Translations under genes and position numbers: made by a program
Notes under the pieces: generated by a model
Told to the model about the DNA's origin: nothing
Seen by the model: the letters and a program-made list of their open reading frames with translations, nothing else
The model's database searches: none
In this document: positions 47,189 to 58,700 of the stretch, in pieces
How the letters are laid out: every line of letters starts with the position of its first letter
How positions within the stretch are numbered: the stretch's first letter is position 1
NCBI GenBank assembly: GCA_030068075.1
Contig: CM057826.1
Coordinates: 48,204,558-48,268,557, forward strand
Source: Paguma larvata
Taxonomy: Eukaryota; Chordata; Mammalia; Carnivora; Viverridae
DNA: 64,000 nucleotides
Reading direction: 5' to 3'

Positions 47189-50100
47189 TAAAAGTAATGA
47201 TAATTCTGGATTGTTGGCTCTGACAATATCATTTTAAGAATTTTGCTGGGAAAGCTAAACACATTTCCAGCTTTGGCAGTAATTTCAGACATTATTGGAC
47301 AAATGAAAACATTTATTTCTGAAGAAAATTACAGTGACAGATTGCTATGCTATGTTTAAATATTTGTCAGTATTTCCATTTTACCCTCTAATTTTCATAA
47401 TTTCCTATCTCAGATAGTTAAAAAAAAAAAAAGCTCAGCTTGACAAACCATTAATAGAAGTTTGTCAATCACTGAAAAACTGATGCATTGTATCAATCAT
47501 TGAGTGATCATAAATCATTACCATTACTTAAAAGTTATATATATATATCCAAAGAATGCATAAGAAACATTTTTATAAATAAATATAATTCTGATTACTT
47601 TAAAGAACAAGACCACTTTAATAATTTTCCTACATAAGAAATAAATATTGTCAGAGAATTAAAACCTAACAGTTGTGTCATAAGTGGAAAAAAAAAGTAC
47701 TGAAAAATAAAAACTCTACTCAACATTTATTGCAAATTACACTGTTCAGGAACCTTGATTTCTCAAAGCTTATGATATTATGAAGAAAAAAAATCTTGAG
47801 ACCAAAATTTCACATTAACATCCTTCCAACAATAGGGCTGAGGTGATTTTTATTTCCTTTTCTGTTTGCCAAATGTTGTAGAGTACTCATTACTGGGGAT
47901 TAAAAAAAGAAATTCCTTGTAAAAAGTGTAATATGCCTAAACTATCTAGATGAATTAAGGAAATATATAGAACATAACTACTTACTCAGGTGGTTAAAAA
48001 GATAAACAGTCAAACTCAGTTGGGAGTTTATTTCAAAGTACACGAATAATAGATTTTTCTCACAAACCACCAGTCCCGTGTGAAAATCGTCATGGACTGA
48101 GATAATAATATCACTGACAGGCTTTATACTATAATGGAATATACTTTTTCCAAATTCTAGAATCCAATATAAATCACTACTGCTTTTGTAGAGACTATAA
48201 CTAAGGTTAATACTTGTGGTCCATATTTATTTCATCTTAGAACCTTCCTCCTTTTTTAATGTTTTGCTGTTTTTACATTTACCCACTTTCACCATTTACT
48301 GCAGCTCTCAAAGGGGTAAAGAGAAAAAATTAAAACTAAACAAATAACCACTCCTGCATTGGAAATCAAGATATGAACAAATAGCAGGGGGAAAAAATCT
48401 CCCTAATTGTTACAGAGGTTCATCTCTATTACAGAGGAGGGCCATTAGCAGAATGGCACAAATTCCCTCCCAATTACCACTATCTCTGCCTCGCATATAG
48501 AAGAATATAAAGGAAACCTGGAGTCCCTAAAGCTCTCAATACAGAAGAATATGCAAGACTGATCCCCAAATTCTACTGCATAGTAAATCCAAGATTCAAA
48601 TGTCTGAATTGAGGAGGACCTTGCATAGAATGAAATATGCCCACTTAATAACAATTCTACTGCTTATAAACATTTCATTTATTTCTGTATGAGAGTTATA
48701 TTTTAGCAAGTCATCGGCAAGCTGGGCCTACATGTGGACATGGAGGAAACAAATTCAATACATGGAAAACCAGATCTAAAATCCCACTCACAAAAGCTGG
48801 GGAAAGACAAACCCACCCCCCAACTTTGTGATTTCTAAAGTCTAAGTGCCATGTGACAGGGTGATCACCGTCACAAACATCACACACTACACTCCAGCAC
48901 CACACACTAAATTAACATCTAAACAAAACGTGGAAACATTTATCGTGTTTAAAATCACCGAAATCACTCACGTTGCCAAGCCACTCTATTAAAAGCATGA
49001 AGTAAAAATGGAGCTTTCTCCCCTGGAATAAAAAGATTATTGTATTTCTATGATGTCTGGCTGAAGCCTAACTTGGCTTTTTCTAGATTTATTATCAGAG
49101 CTAATGACTATATTCCAAGTCAGAAGTTTAAAGATTCTCTTAAAATCAAAATAATACCAAATTATCCTCAAAAATAAGCAAAGGCACTGAACACAAAGAT
49201 GACACTCCTAAGGCCAAATATATGTTATTTCCTGCCATGTTCAATTACACAAATTTTTCCCTCCATGAAAGATTTTTATACGTCCTCCTTGAAATGTGAA
49301 CTGGGAAATTAATATGCCAACACCATGTCTCAGCAAGTAATGTAAACTAAATATGACTCAAGCTTAAAGATGTTTTTGCAGTGAAACAGCTTTAAAAAAA
49401 ATCCTTTCCAAAAACAGCAAAAGAAAAAAAAAAAAAAAAAGGACTCAACAAAGCTAACCAAAAACAGGACCGCAGTGATTTCATTAGATGACTTTCCCAG
49501 GCTTGGAAGCAGCAACCACTACTTACACAGTAATGTCCTGTACAAGTATAACGTTGCACAACTCACCATTCACATTTGTGGGTAAGGAAACACAGGGAGT
49601 CTCGTTCTACACCTTCCTGAAAACACTGCACTTTGATTTTTGTTTTATGAAGAAATCACACAAATCACCCGGAACAATACAGAAAATGTATGTTTTTAAA
49701 GTAATGCTTGTCTGTTGAAGAATTAAGAAAAAGAAGTGGAAAATGGGATCTTACCAAGAAAGCCATATGACCCAATTTTAAATTCAGTAGGATAGATAAT
49801 TTAAGGCTGAAAGTTTCTACACCTTTTTCCCTCTTCGAAAAAAAAAAATCATTTAATCTCCTTTCTTTGTCCAATCCAATGAAAAAAAAAAATTCTACCA
49901 TCCGCTAAAACCAATCCCAAGAAAAATTTTCTGGCTGTCCATACATTAGTATGGTTAAGCCCTGAAAACGTAGGAGGGCAAAGCTAGAGCCTAAAATCGT
50001 TAAGTAAACTCAGCCACAAACTGAGATGCCCAGGAGGAGAACGCACCTCTTACATAAGCACTGGCATATGTTTTAAATATAGCTGGTCCTCCCCACTCCC

Positions 50101-50999
50101 ACACTATTGCTAGCTAACTTTGTACCTGATTTTCACATAAACTACTAGCAATTTTGTGGCTTCTCCTCATCTCCAAAGTGGCAAAGATACGGAATCCAGT
50201 CTGAACAACAAGACCATCTTTCAACTCCTACGGAGCCAGACAGAGGGAATAAAAACTGTTCTCTGCCATTGGGCGCTCAGCCTGGGTCACGACTGCAGCA
50301 TCGACAGCTCATCCTTTGGGCAGGATTCAAGATTCAGTAGAACGGCACAGTCCGCATTTCAAAAAATAAAAAAACACAGAATTTTCTCCTTTCCTTTCAA
50401 ACTAGTTTCCTGTTTACTGCAGACTGCGATGCAAAGCCATCCATTAATCTTTGATGCCTTCACACTGCAAAGCCCCCTTCCTCTTTCCCCGCACATCCTC
50501 CCCCGCCCTCCACGACTGCTGATCTCAGCTGCGTTTGAACTATAGTAACCCCAACCCAGCTCGCTGCAAAGCAGGCAGCACGGCAGCAGGGCCGCTGCCG
50601 CCGCGGGGCTAGGGGATTACGTTCGCAAAAACTCTGCCAGTAGAGAGGCCCGCGCCAGGGAGCTCCCCTCTTGTCCGGCCAAGGGTGCTGGCTCTGACAC
50701 GCCACGCACCAAAAAGCTTCCAAAGAAAGATGCGGGCGAAGTTCATCATCCCCGAGTAGAAAGGGGACTCACTCCTAAAGGGAGAGCAAGGGTCTTGGGC
50801 GGGAAAAGAAAAACAGGCGTGGGGGAGAATTGATGGCAGCCGAGAGAGGAAACGAAGGGGACAAAAAGGAAGGAATCTGAAGCGCTCTCACAGTAAAAAA
50901 CGACTGACAGATGGGATGCAGAGCAAATGAGCCCCCATTCGAAGAATGGCTTGGCAGGCCTTTCCGCACCCCCAAACAACCTCAAACCGCACGAAAGGA

Positions 51000-51610
51000 G
51001 GAAGGAGGAGGCTGAGTTTGGGGCTGCGTAGACCAAAGGATAAGTCAAAAGGAAAGAGGGAGGGAAGCTTGGAAGCAAAGTGGACAAAGACGCAAAAGGG
51101 AAAGTTGAAGTGGGAACTAAAGAAAAGGGGCTGGAAAGGAGCACCTAGAAAGGAAGGGGCAGCTCAGGAAGCAGCTTAGAAAAGACCTCGAAAGGGGGTC
51201 CTGGGGATGGATGGGGCGGGCAGAGCTCGGAGACAGGGCATCTTAGGAATGCCAGGGGAGGTAAGAGATATCTCCGAGAGGGTGGGCAATTAAGGAGGCG
51301 GAGCTCAAGGCCCGGGAGCTGGGGGAGGGGGCTCTGTGCGGGAAAGGGGGCTGGGAAGGGAGGGCAGAGAGTAGGAGGGAGACGGTGGGGGGCCAGGAGG
51401 TCTGCAAGAGGGGTAGCTGGTTAGGAGGGCGGGGACGCCACGGGTGAAGAGGGGATGGGGACGCCGCCGAGACTGGAAGAAGGTGAGAGGTGAATCCGGG
51501 AAGGGGCGAGATGGGGGGGAGGTGGAGAGAGGAAGGAGCGAGCAAAAGGGTGGGGGAGGGGAGAAGGGAGGATGTGGGAAGAGAAGGGGGCGGGGGAGCC
51601 GGAATGAGAA
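51000..51610. repeat. Polypurine-rich (plus strand) tract next to the CpG island
   Basis: About 600 bp dominated by G and A on the plus strand, with many GGG and GGGG runs. The RNF145 transcript would be C/U-rich here. Potential G-quadruplex or triplex-forming DNA. Confidence 0.75.
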
Positions 51611-52190
51611 GAGGCCAGCCAGGGCGGACGGCTCGGTCACCTCGGGCAGTGGCCTCTCTCCCCGCAGGGCGGCACCGCCGGCGGGCGGGCGGGCTGCGCA
51701 GCTCGCCGGCTCTCTCGCCCGCCCTCCCGTTTTTCTCCGGCGGCGGCGGCGGGGGCCGGGACGGCGCGGTTCACAGCGGCGGCTCCTCCGCGCCGGGCCT
51801 TGGTTGCAGTGTCTTGAGAGGCGGCGGCAGCGGCGGCGGCAGCGGCCCGACCCGTGCGGTCACCATCGTCCGCGGCGGCAGGCGCTCGCGGGCCGAGCCC
51901 CTCAGCAGCCGACGGCGGCCATGGCCTACTGCGCTCGCTCCTCCCGCCCCCGGCGCTCTGCGGCGGCCGCGGTCCTCTCTAGCTCTCTGCGCCTGCGCGC
52001 GCCGCGCCCCTCCCCCGCGCGCGGGAGCGCGCGCGCTATCGCGCTCACTCACAATCGCATGGGCCGGGTGGTTCCCGCGCCGCCCCCAGTACGTGGGCGG
52101 GAGACAGCCCTCCCGGGGCCGCACAGCCGGGCCCAAGCGGCTATGGAGACGCGTACCACCCCGACCCCTGCACGTACACTGTGACACGCG
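51600..52190 (-). promoter_or_regulatory. RNF145: RNF145 CpG-island promoter
   Basis: This is the only strongly CpG- and GC-rich block in the window, with many CGG runs. It lies at the 5' side of the gene and has no TATA box. An NRF1-like CTGCGCCTGCGCGC lies at 51987-52000 and several GGGCGG/CCGCCC Sp-type boxes are present. This fits a TATA-less housekeeping-type promoter. The transcription start is not determined; I infer about 51.9-52.05 kb. Long open frames here on both strands are composition artefacts of stop-poor GC-rich DNA. Confidence 0.75.
51641..51990 (-). other. RNF145: Probable 5' UTR exon 1 of RNF145, with two uORFs
   Basis: Inferred non-coding first exon. A donor-like GAG|GTGACC follows 51641. 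The 5' boundary is not known. It holds a six-codon uORF (ATG at 51922, stop ending 51902, perfect GCCATGG context) and a 31-codon proline-rich uORF (ATG at 51866, stop ending 51771). Neither is in frame with a continuous extension of the main ORF. Confidence 0.45.
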
Positions 52191-52201
52191 CCATTCTGAC
52201 A

Positions 52202-52277
52202 CACGTGTGCTCTCACACTCCTCAAATAACAGGAGCCGGGCGCACTCACACCCACACTCACCTGCTGTGACCACGTG
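52202..52277. promoter_or_regulatory. Two perfect E-boxes upstream of the promoter
   Basis: The palindrome CACGTG occurs at 52202-52207 (within ACACGTGT) and again at 52272-52277 (within ACCACGTGGG). These are 70 bp apart, just upstream of the presumed start. Such sites bind bHLH-ZIP factors (USF, MYC, TFE/MITF, CLOCK). A third related element, TACGTGGG, lies at about 52089 next to GGGCGGG. Function is inferred only. Confidence 0.4.
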
Positions 52278-52376
52278 GGAGAATTGGAGGGGCTGATCCT
52301 CACCCGATTCAATCGCAGTAGCAATGATGCCAGAATTTTTTTTTTTTTTTAACTTCCTCACTGACTGGACTAGACT

Positions 52377-52492
52377 GTCAACTCCATGGCGTCAGGGACC
52401 AAGTCTGATGGCTCAGCAGGGTCTAGCACAGAATAGGCGCTCCATAAGCCTCTGTTGAATAAGTGACTGGATGCATGAATAAGTGAACTGAA
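52377..52492 (+). repeat. L2 3' end upstream of the promoter
   Basis: GTCAGGGACCAAGTCTGATG ... AGCACAGAATAGGCGCTCCA ... TTGAATAAGTGACTGGATGC. Marks the outer edge of the promoter region. Confidence 0.75.
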
Positions 52493-54789
52493 AATGTTCA
52501 CAATCTTTAATTTTAAGTTTCCGTCCCTTGGTTTAAAGAATTTGTTCAAAGAGGTTTATTGTAATACGAAGTTGAATAGTATTTGTGTGTTGCTTTTAGT
52601 CGAAAGTTCAAAATACAGGTAAGTGGACACACCCCTTCCCAACGTCAAGGAAACTCATTTGTTCTGCCCCAATGACCAGCATTCCTACCTTAGTTTAAAA
52701 TGCTACATACCTTTTAGGGCTGCAACTGTTCACCGCTTACCCACAATACAAAGCTTGAAGGACGTCTCGCGTGCACAGAACAAACTAAGGATGCTGCTAG
52801 TCTGCTTTGGCAAGACACCTTATTCCCAAGTCTTTCTAGGGCCTCAGCGACTCTCCACAAACCCCTCACCCCCTGACACCCCTTCTCCCAGAAACGAAAA
52901 GGCTACACTGTTCCTTGTTGTGTCTTTGGTTAATAACTGGAAAGTCGGTGGCTACTGAAAACCAGTCTGGCCTTTGATGTTGGTAGTGTCTATCTATACA
53001 AAGACACACACCCAGGAGTAGGTAAAATGTTGCAACTATCCTGGATCATCCTGAAATTGTGAAACCTCAACTTCGGCCTGTTACGAGAGGTTAACTACTT
53101 CAGTGTAGATCTCTGTGTTGGGGGCCCTCCTTGGAAATTGAAGCCTCTGGCCTCTGTGCTTTAAATGATAAACCTCCAATTCCTCACAACCTTTGTATCT
53201 TGCTAAAATTGTAAAAGCAAGCTTTCCTGGAGGCATCCATGAATCAAATTCAGAGAAACTTCCCTTCACTAGTTTGATAGCTTTATAGAAATGAAGTTTT
53301 AAAAATTTCTGGGAAGTATGTTCATAACTCTCTATAGACATCTTTCATCCTGGTGTCTTAGACTACTTTAGAATAATCAAGCATGCTACATCCTAGAGAG
53401 GCTGTTTTATGAGTCTCTTTATACAGCCTGGTAAGTAAAAAATTATAGAGGCCACATGACTAATGACTAGGATAGAAAACTGCCCAAGATAGCAAAGCCT
53501 TATACCTTGCTTTCCACCACTGCATTTTAACTTTACTACTGACTTCAGACAAGAAAACATAAGGCCAGAAACAGGTTACAAAGAAGTCAAAATCTACATT
53601 ATAACCTTAAATTCTAATTGGATTTATTTATTCTTTTAGGGCAAATTGCAGAATATTGAAAATATTCCTTTAATATTGTTACCAGATTTGTGTGTTTTTT
53701 TTTAAATGGAGGAAAAGCTTACCTCAGCGCTCACATTTCCTTTTTTAAAGGAAAAAAAAATGGCTTCAAAGTTCTATAACCCTTACTAATAAGTACTCTG
53801 GACTTGTAAAAGCAGGACGGAGTCACATGTCTTTTTCACCTTTGAGTTTTACAGTAGCTGCCTATAAATGCTAAGTTCAAAACAAGTAAAGAAAATTACT
53901 CTGGTAATGAACGGGTTACTGCTATTATATTGCTGCTAATCCAGTTTTGGGAAAGCTCCACATTGCCAGATGCAGGTAACTGAATCAAACTAAAAAGAAA
54001 AAAACAGAGGGAAAAAGACTGGGGGTGGGGTGGTAGAGAAGGCTACTCAAATAAAAGCAGTCACGTAGAAAGTACTTTCTAGAGGCACCCAAAAAAGCAA
54101 AGGTTAGGAGCGAAACTTACTGTACGAAACTTACTGTATGTATCTAAAACCAAGCTTAAGCAAATGCCCAAATGCCACAAACCTGGCCATAAAAGGAATT
54201 AGCTTCAGGGCTAGAAGGAAAGAACTGGAATGTTTATGACTGTGGAAGGGCAAACCATTCAGGATTCTAAAGGTTATCTTCCTGTTCACTAAATGTATGC
54301 AACATTGGGGAGGAAGTCAGCATAAAGTTTGGAAGAGTGCGTGTTTGTTACAGCTCTAGCCATTCCAAAAGACTAGTCCCTGAATGCCTTACAAAACCGG
54401 CTATTGCTAATAATACCATACAAACTGTCCTTTTACAAATCTGCAGATAGTTGATGGCCAGGTCACTGTGCCTTCTAGATCCAGAGATAAGATCTCATAT
54501 AACAGACTTCATGTAATAGGGCTCAAATCCAAAACACTCAGCCAACTCTGGATATATGGGGGAAAGTTGAATTTTTCATATATGCATTTATTCACTTTAT
54601 TCCTATGGGCACTTTGAGGTTTTCTCTATCAAATTTCAAAATAGTTAACTTTCTTGAATAGGAGAGTCTAAATGATATGTAAAATCTCATTCAAGCTGAC
54701 TACCCTTATGGTTTGATTTTGAAAGCCAATTCTAAGAGGAAAACAATAATTTTCTTAGGCAACATGGTTCAGTAAAGGGGAAATAAACT

Positions 54790-55455
54790 CTTTTTGAGAT
54801 ATAATTGAGATCTAATTCACATACGATATAATGTACTTTTAAAGCGTGCGATTCAATGGTTTTTAGTAGATTCACAAAGTTGTGCGACCATCACAATCAA
54901 TTTTAGAACATTTTCATCACCACCTCCCTTCCAAAAACAAAAAACGCTCTATCCCTTAGCAGTCACTCTCTTTGACTCCGCCTTAGGCAACTACTAATCC
55001 TTCTCTCTCTTACAGGTTAACCTCTTCTAGACATTTCATGTAGGTTATGTCATACAAGATGTGGTCTTTTGTGTCTGCCTTATTTCCCTTAGCAACATGT
55101 TTTCAAAGTCCATCCGTGTCGTAGCATGTATAGTTATTTCATTTCCTTTTATTGCCAAATAACATTCCATTGTATGGCTGTATCACATTTTGTCTATCCA
55201 CTCACCAGTTGATAGACATATGGGTGGTTTCCACTTTTTTGGCTTCTGTGAATAGTACTGCTTATAAACATTTGCATACAAGCCTTTGTGTGGACACATG
55301 TTTTCATTTGTCTTGGGTATATAGTTAGGAGTAGAACTGAATCACCTGGTCACATGGTAACTCTGTGTTTAACTTTCTAAGCAACTGCCACTGTTTTCTA
55401 AAGTGGCTGTTTCATTTTACATTCCCACCAGCAGTGTATGAGGACAGATTTACTG
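54790..55455 (-). mobile_element. Old L1 fragment in 5' flank
   Basis: Complement of L1 3' region (ATTCAATGGTTTTTAGTAGA, AACATTCCATTGTATGGCTG, TTTACATTCCCACCAGCAGT). Confidence 0.8.
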
Positions 55456-55474
55456 TTAGATTCAGATATGCCCT

Positions 55475-55655
55475 ACTTGTTAGATATGGGACCCTGTGCC
55501 AAGTGTTCATAATTTACGAACACCTCCATTTGTCATCTGTAAAACAAGGATTAATGACAGTATCTATTTCATAGGATTATAATAAAAAATAAATAAAACC
55601 GTGTATGCTAATATTCCTGGTACAAAGTAAGCCCTCAGTTTATGTTATCGGTAGT
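55475..55655 (+). repeat. MIR in 5' flank
   Basis: ATTTGTCATCTGTAAAACAA ... TATTTCATAGGATTATAATA ... GTACAAAGTAAGCCCTCAGT. Confidence 0.7.
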
Positions 55656-55954
55656 TCCCTGTGTCTTTAGTATCTGGTTGGCAACATTTATTCTGTAATA
55701 AAGTCAGACAGAGATAAAAGTTATAACTACCTATTAACAATAAGAAATCCACACACATGGTTAGTTCTGAATGAATATTTTTTTCATGGATAATTGGAAA
55801 AACAATAGAACTTAACACTGTTTTAATAACAAAATAAATTTATCTTTTTCTACCTCCTGTAGACCTAATGCCTGAAGCTACAGAAGGGAAAAAATATAGA
55901 AACAAGTCCTACTTTGTTTGGTTTGGATTTTTCAAATGTTTCCCCAAAACATTT

Positions 55955-56400
55955 TTTATTTCCCCAACTTTTTTTTATCTTGTAGAGTTTCAAGTATATA
56001 GAAGAACTGGTAAAAAATTACAATCATGACTCATATACTCATCTAGATTCACCAATTGTTAATGTTTTAAGTATTTGCTTCATGTGTATGTGTTGTGTGT
56101 TAAGCTATTTGAGAGTAAATTTCAGACATCACATTGCACCCCTTAATACTGCAGTCTGCCTCTTCTAAAAATAACAGCTTTCATATTACCGAATGACCTT
56201 GCCACACCTAAGAAAATAAATGATAATTCCCTAATCTTTACCTACCCGGCTGATGTTCAGATTTTCCATCTCTCCCTGACATTTTTACAGATAATGTTTT
56301 TCCTAACCAAGATCCAATGAAGTTTCACTCATAGCTTTAGTTTTATGTCTTCTAAACCAGCTTTGCTTTTAATCCATCTGAGTACTTGTGACTGTTTTGA
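55955..56400 (-). mobile_element. Old L1 fragment in 5' flank
   Basis: GAGTTTCAAGTATATAGAAG and ATCTAGATTCACCAATTGTT resemble the complement of old L1 3' regions. Confidence 0.55.
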
Positions 56401-56747
56401 ATCTCTAACATCAGCAGGAGGGAAAAATGTACTATTGCTGCTGCTTTCAGATTGAAGCTGTGCTGGTGTACCTCTGCCTTACCCAGCCACTTTCTCTGTA
56501 TTGATTCTGATTAAGACAGAGGTGGGTATAATGCAAAATTGTGTGTTGCTTTTCAAGCATGATATTTGGTTAAAACAGAATCGATACCGATTGTCATAGA
56601 TATTTGTTAGTTGCCTCCCCAATATCTATTCTCCTTTTTCTCTTTTTAATATCAACTTTAACATTCTAGCCATGCACTCTACTGTGGATTAATCAGTTTA
56701 TCCTATCTCTGTTAGTGATTAGTCCAGGGAAGGACCCATGACCCAAG

Positions 56748-56945
56748 TCAATAAGGGCAAGACTCAACCCCAGAGCTTTTGACTGAACTATTGAGAAAAC
56801 AAAGTTTCTCTTCCCTGCTAGATCTAAAAAAGGATCCCTATAATTTCAAGGACTACAGGCAGTCGTCTCTGATCCAAAAGGTAAGAGCCGGCCTGAAGAA
56901 GAACTTGAGACACAAAAAGAAATCAGGACCTGGTCACAATGTATG
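56748..56945 (+). repeat. Local direct duplication in 5' flank, copy 1
   Basis: Matches 57985-58196 at about 88-90%. Shared blocks include AATTTCAAGGACTACAGGCA, AACAAAGTTTCTCTT and CAGGACCTGGTCACA. It appears to continue leftward in an older repeat-like unit (GTCCAGGGAAGGACCCATGA). Confidence 0.8.
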
Positions 56946-57427
56946 AGTCCTGTTCTAAGCTTCATGTGAAGCCAAGGTATCCACCTCCTATTCTTTAACT
57001 ATATCAGTCAATAAATTACTTTTGCTTAGCTACTTTGCAATGTGCTTTCTGTTATTTGCAGTTAAAAGAGTCCTTAGGCATTCAGTCCTTTTAATTTGTT
57101 ACTGTAATATGCTGTTACAAACAGAAGGAAGTAACTTAAAAAAATAATGATGATAAGTAGAAGCACAATTGTACAACTAACAAATTATTATAAAACAAAG
57201 CTATTTAACCACTCTCCAGAAATAGAAGTTTAATAATACCCCAGAAAATCCCCACATACTCTTTCCCATCACAACTATCTCACCACAAAAGTAACCATTT
57301 TTCTGACTTTAATATAGTCACTTCCTTTTCTTTGTTCAACCACCTTAGTATGAATCTCTAAATACTGTAGTTTAGTTTTGCCTGTCTTTGAATTTTATAT
57401 ACATGGATTCCTACAGTATATATTCTT

Positions 57428-57797
57428 TTTTTTAATCAATTTATTGTCAAATTAGTTCCCATACAACACCCAGTGCTCATCCCAACAAGTGCCCTCCTCT
57501 GTGCCCGTCACCCACTCTCCCCACCTCCCACACCCTCATCACCCCTCAGTTTGTTCTTATTCTTTGAGAGTCTCTTATGTTTTGTCTCCCTCCCTCTCTG
57601 TGGCTTTTTTTTTCCCCCTCTTACCCTCCCCCGTGGTTTTCTGCTAAGTCTCTCAAAATCCACCTATGCATGGAAACATATGGTATCTGTGTTTCTCTGA
57701 CTGACTTATTTCACTTAGCATAATATCCTCCAGTTCCATCCATGTTACTACACATGGCCAGATTTCATTCTTTCTCATTGCTGCGTAGTATTACAGT
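57428..57797 (-). mobile_element. Carnivore L1 3' end in 5' flank
   Basis: Closely resembles 27395-27766; flanked by target-site duplication TACAGTATATATTCTTT (left about 57413-57429, right about 57792-57809). Confidence 0.9.
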
Positions 57798-57984
57798 ATA
57801 TATTCTTTGGTGACCATATTTTTCTGTTTAACATTGTGTTTGAGATTCAGTTATATTCTTGTGTGAAACTGCAGTTCAGCCATTTTCATTGCAGTATAGT
57901 GCTATCACATGCATAGAACATTACTTATTCATTCATTCATTCTGCTTTATATGAATATTTGGGTTCATGAACACCCAGATTAAA

Positions 57985-58196
57985 TCAGGGCAGGACTCAA
58001 CACCAGAGCTTTTGTCCGAACTATTGAGAGAACAAAGTTTCTCTTTCCTACTAGATCTAAAAAATGAATCCCGTAATTTCAAGGACTACAGGCAGTCATC
58101 TTGGATCCAAAAGTTAAGAGCCAGCCTGAAAGTGTCACAAAGCAGGTAGAAGAAACTGAGACACAAAAAGAAACCAGGACCTGGTCACAGGGCTGC
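57985..58196 (+). repeat. Local direct duplication in 5' flank, copy 2 (inside an L1)
   Basis: Partner of 56748-56945. Sequence on both sides (ATTTGGGTTCATGAACA... and GCTGCTACAAATCATGC...) reads as one interrupted old L1, so this copy looks like the inserted one. No poly-A tail or obvious target-site duplication is seen. Confidence 0.75.
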
Positions 58197-58199
58197 TAC

Positions 58200-58700
58200 A
58201 AATCATGCTATCAACATTTCTGCATTTGTCTCCAGGTGCAATGGGCACACATTTCTTTAGAAAAGATCTGTGAGGCCATATTCTGCAGGTAGTCAACTTT
58301 CTTAGAGGTGTTTGCACCACTTTACACTCCCTATTGCTCTGCATTCTAGCTTACAATTGACGTTGTCAGTCTTTTAAATTTTAACCACTCTAGTGGGTTT
58401 GTAACTTGCATTTCCCCAATTGCTTATGAGGTTGAGTACCTTTTCACATATTTACTGGCCTTTTGGACTTCCTCTTTTGTGAATTGTTCAAGTCTCTTAC
58501 CCAATTTTCTCCTGGGTTGTTTGTCTTCTGCTTTTTGCTTTATAATCCTTTATATTCTGAACACAAGCCCCTTGTCAATTATGTACACTACAAAAATCTC
58601 CTCTTGTTCCATAGCCTCCTTTTCATTCTCTAATGGTATTTTTTAAATGAACATAAATTCTTAATTTATGTTTAATGCTTCTTTTAAGCCCGTTTCCTCC
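58200..58700 (-). mobile_element. Old L1 fragment running into copy B
   Basis: TTGCATTTCCCCAATTGCTT and CTGAACACAAGCCCCTTGTC are typical of the complement of L1. It spans position 58580, so copy A starts in the middle of this element. Confidence 0.65.

Larger units (their letters stand above)
46072..51640. other. RNF145: RNF145 intron 1
   Basis: About 5.6 kb. It contains the candidate alternative exon (46600-46781), a SINE (46982-47188), mostly repeat-poor sequence at 47.2-50.1 kb, and a purine-rich (plus strand) approach to the CpG island from about 50.95 kb. The low repeat density near the promoter is typical of regulatory first-intron sequence. Confidence 0.75.
52300..58579. other. Intergenic 5' flank of RNF145
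   Basis: No exon is recognised. Contains an L2 3' end (52377-52492), unique sequence 52.5-54.7 kb, an old L1 (54790-55455, minus), a MIR (55475-55655), L1-like sequence (55955-56400), a ~200-bp duplication pair (56748/57985), and a young L1 3' end with target-site duplication (57428-57797). Confidence 0.75.

Noticed and set aside
51500..52200. A divergent gene on the plus strand sharing the CpG island.
   Set aside because: No coding exon or good first exon is visible on the plus strand through 58 kb; long GC-rich frames alone are not evidence.
51444..52361. Long open frames on both strands over the CpG island (196-268 codons).
   Set aside because: Composition artefact: GC-rich DNA has few stops. 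The translations are low-complexity Arg/Pro/Gly/Ser without domains, and several frames are open at once.
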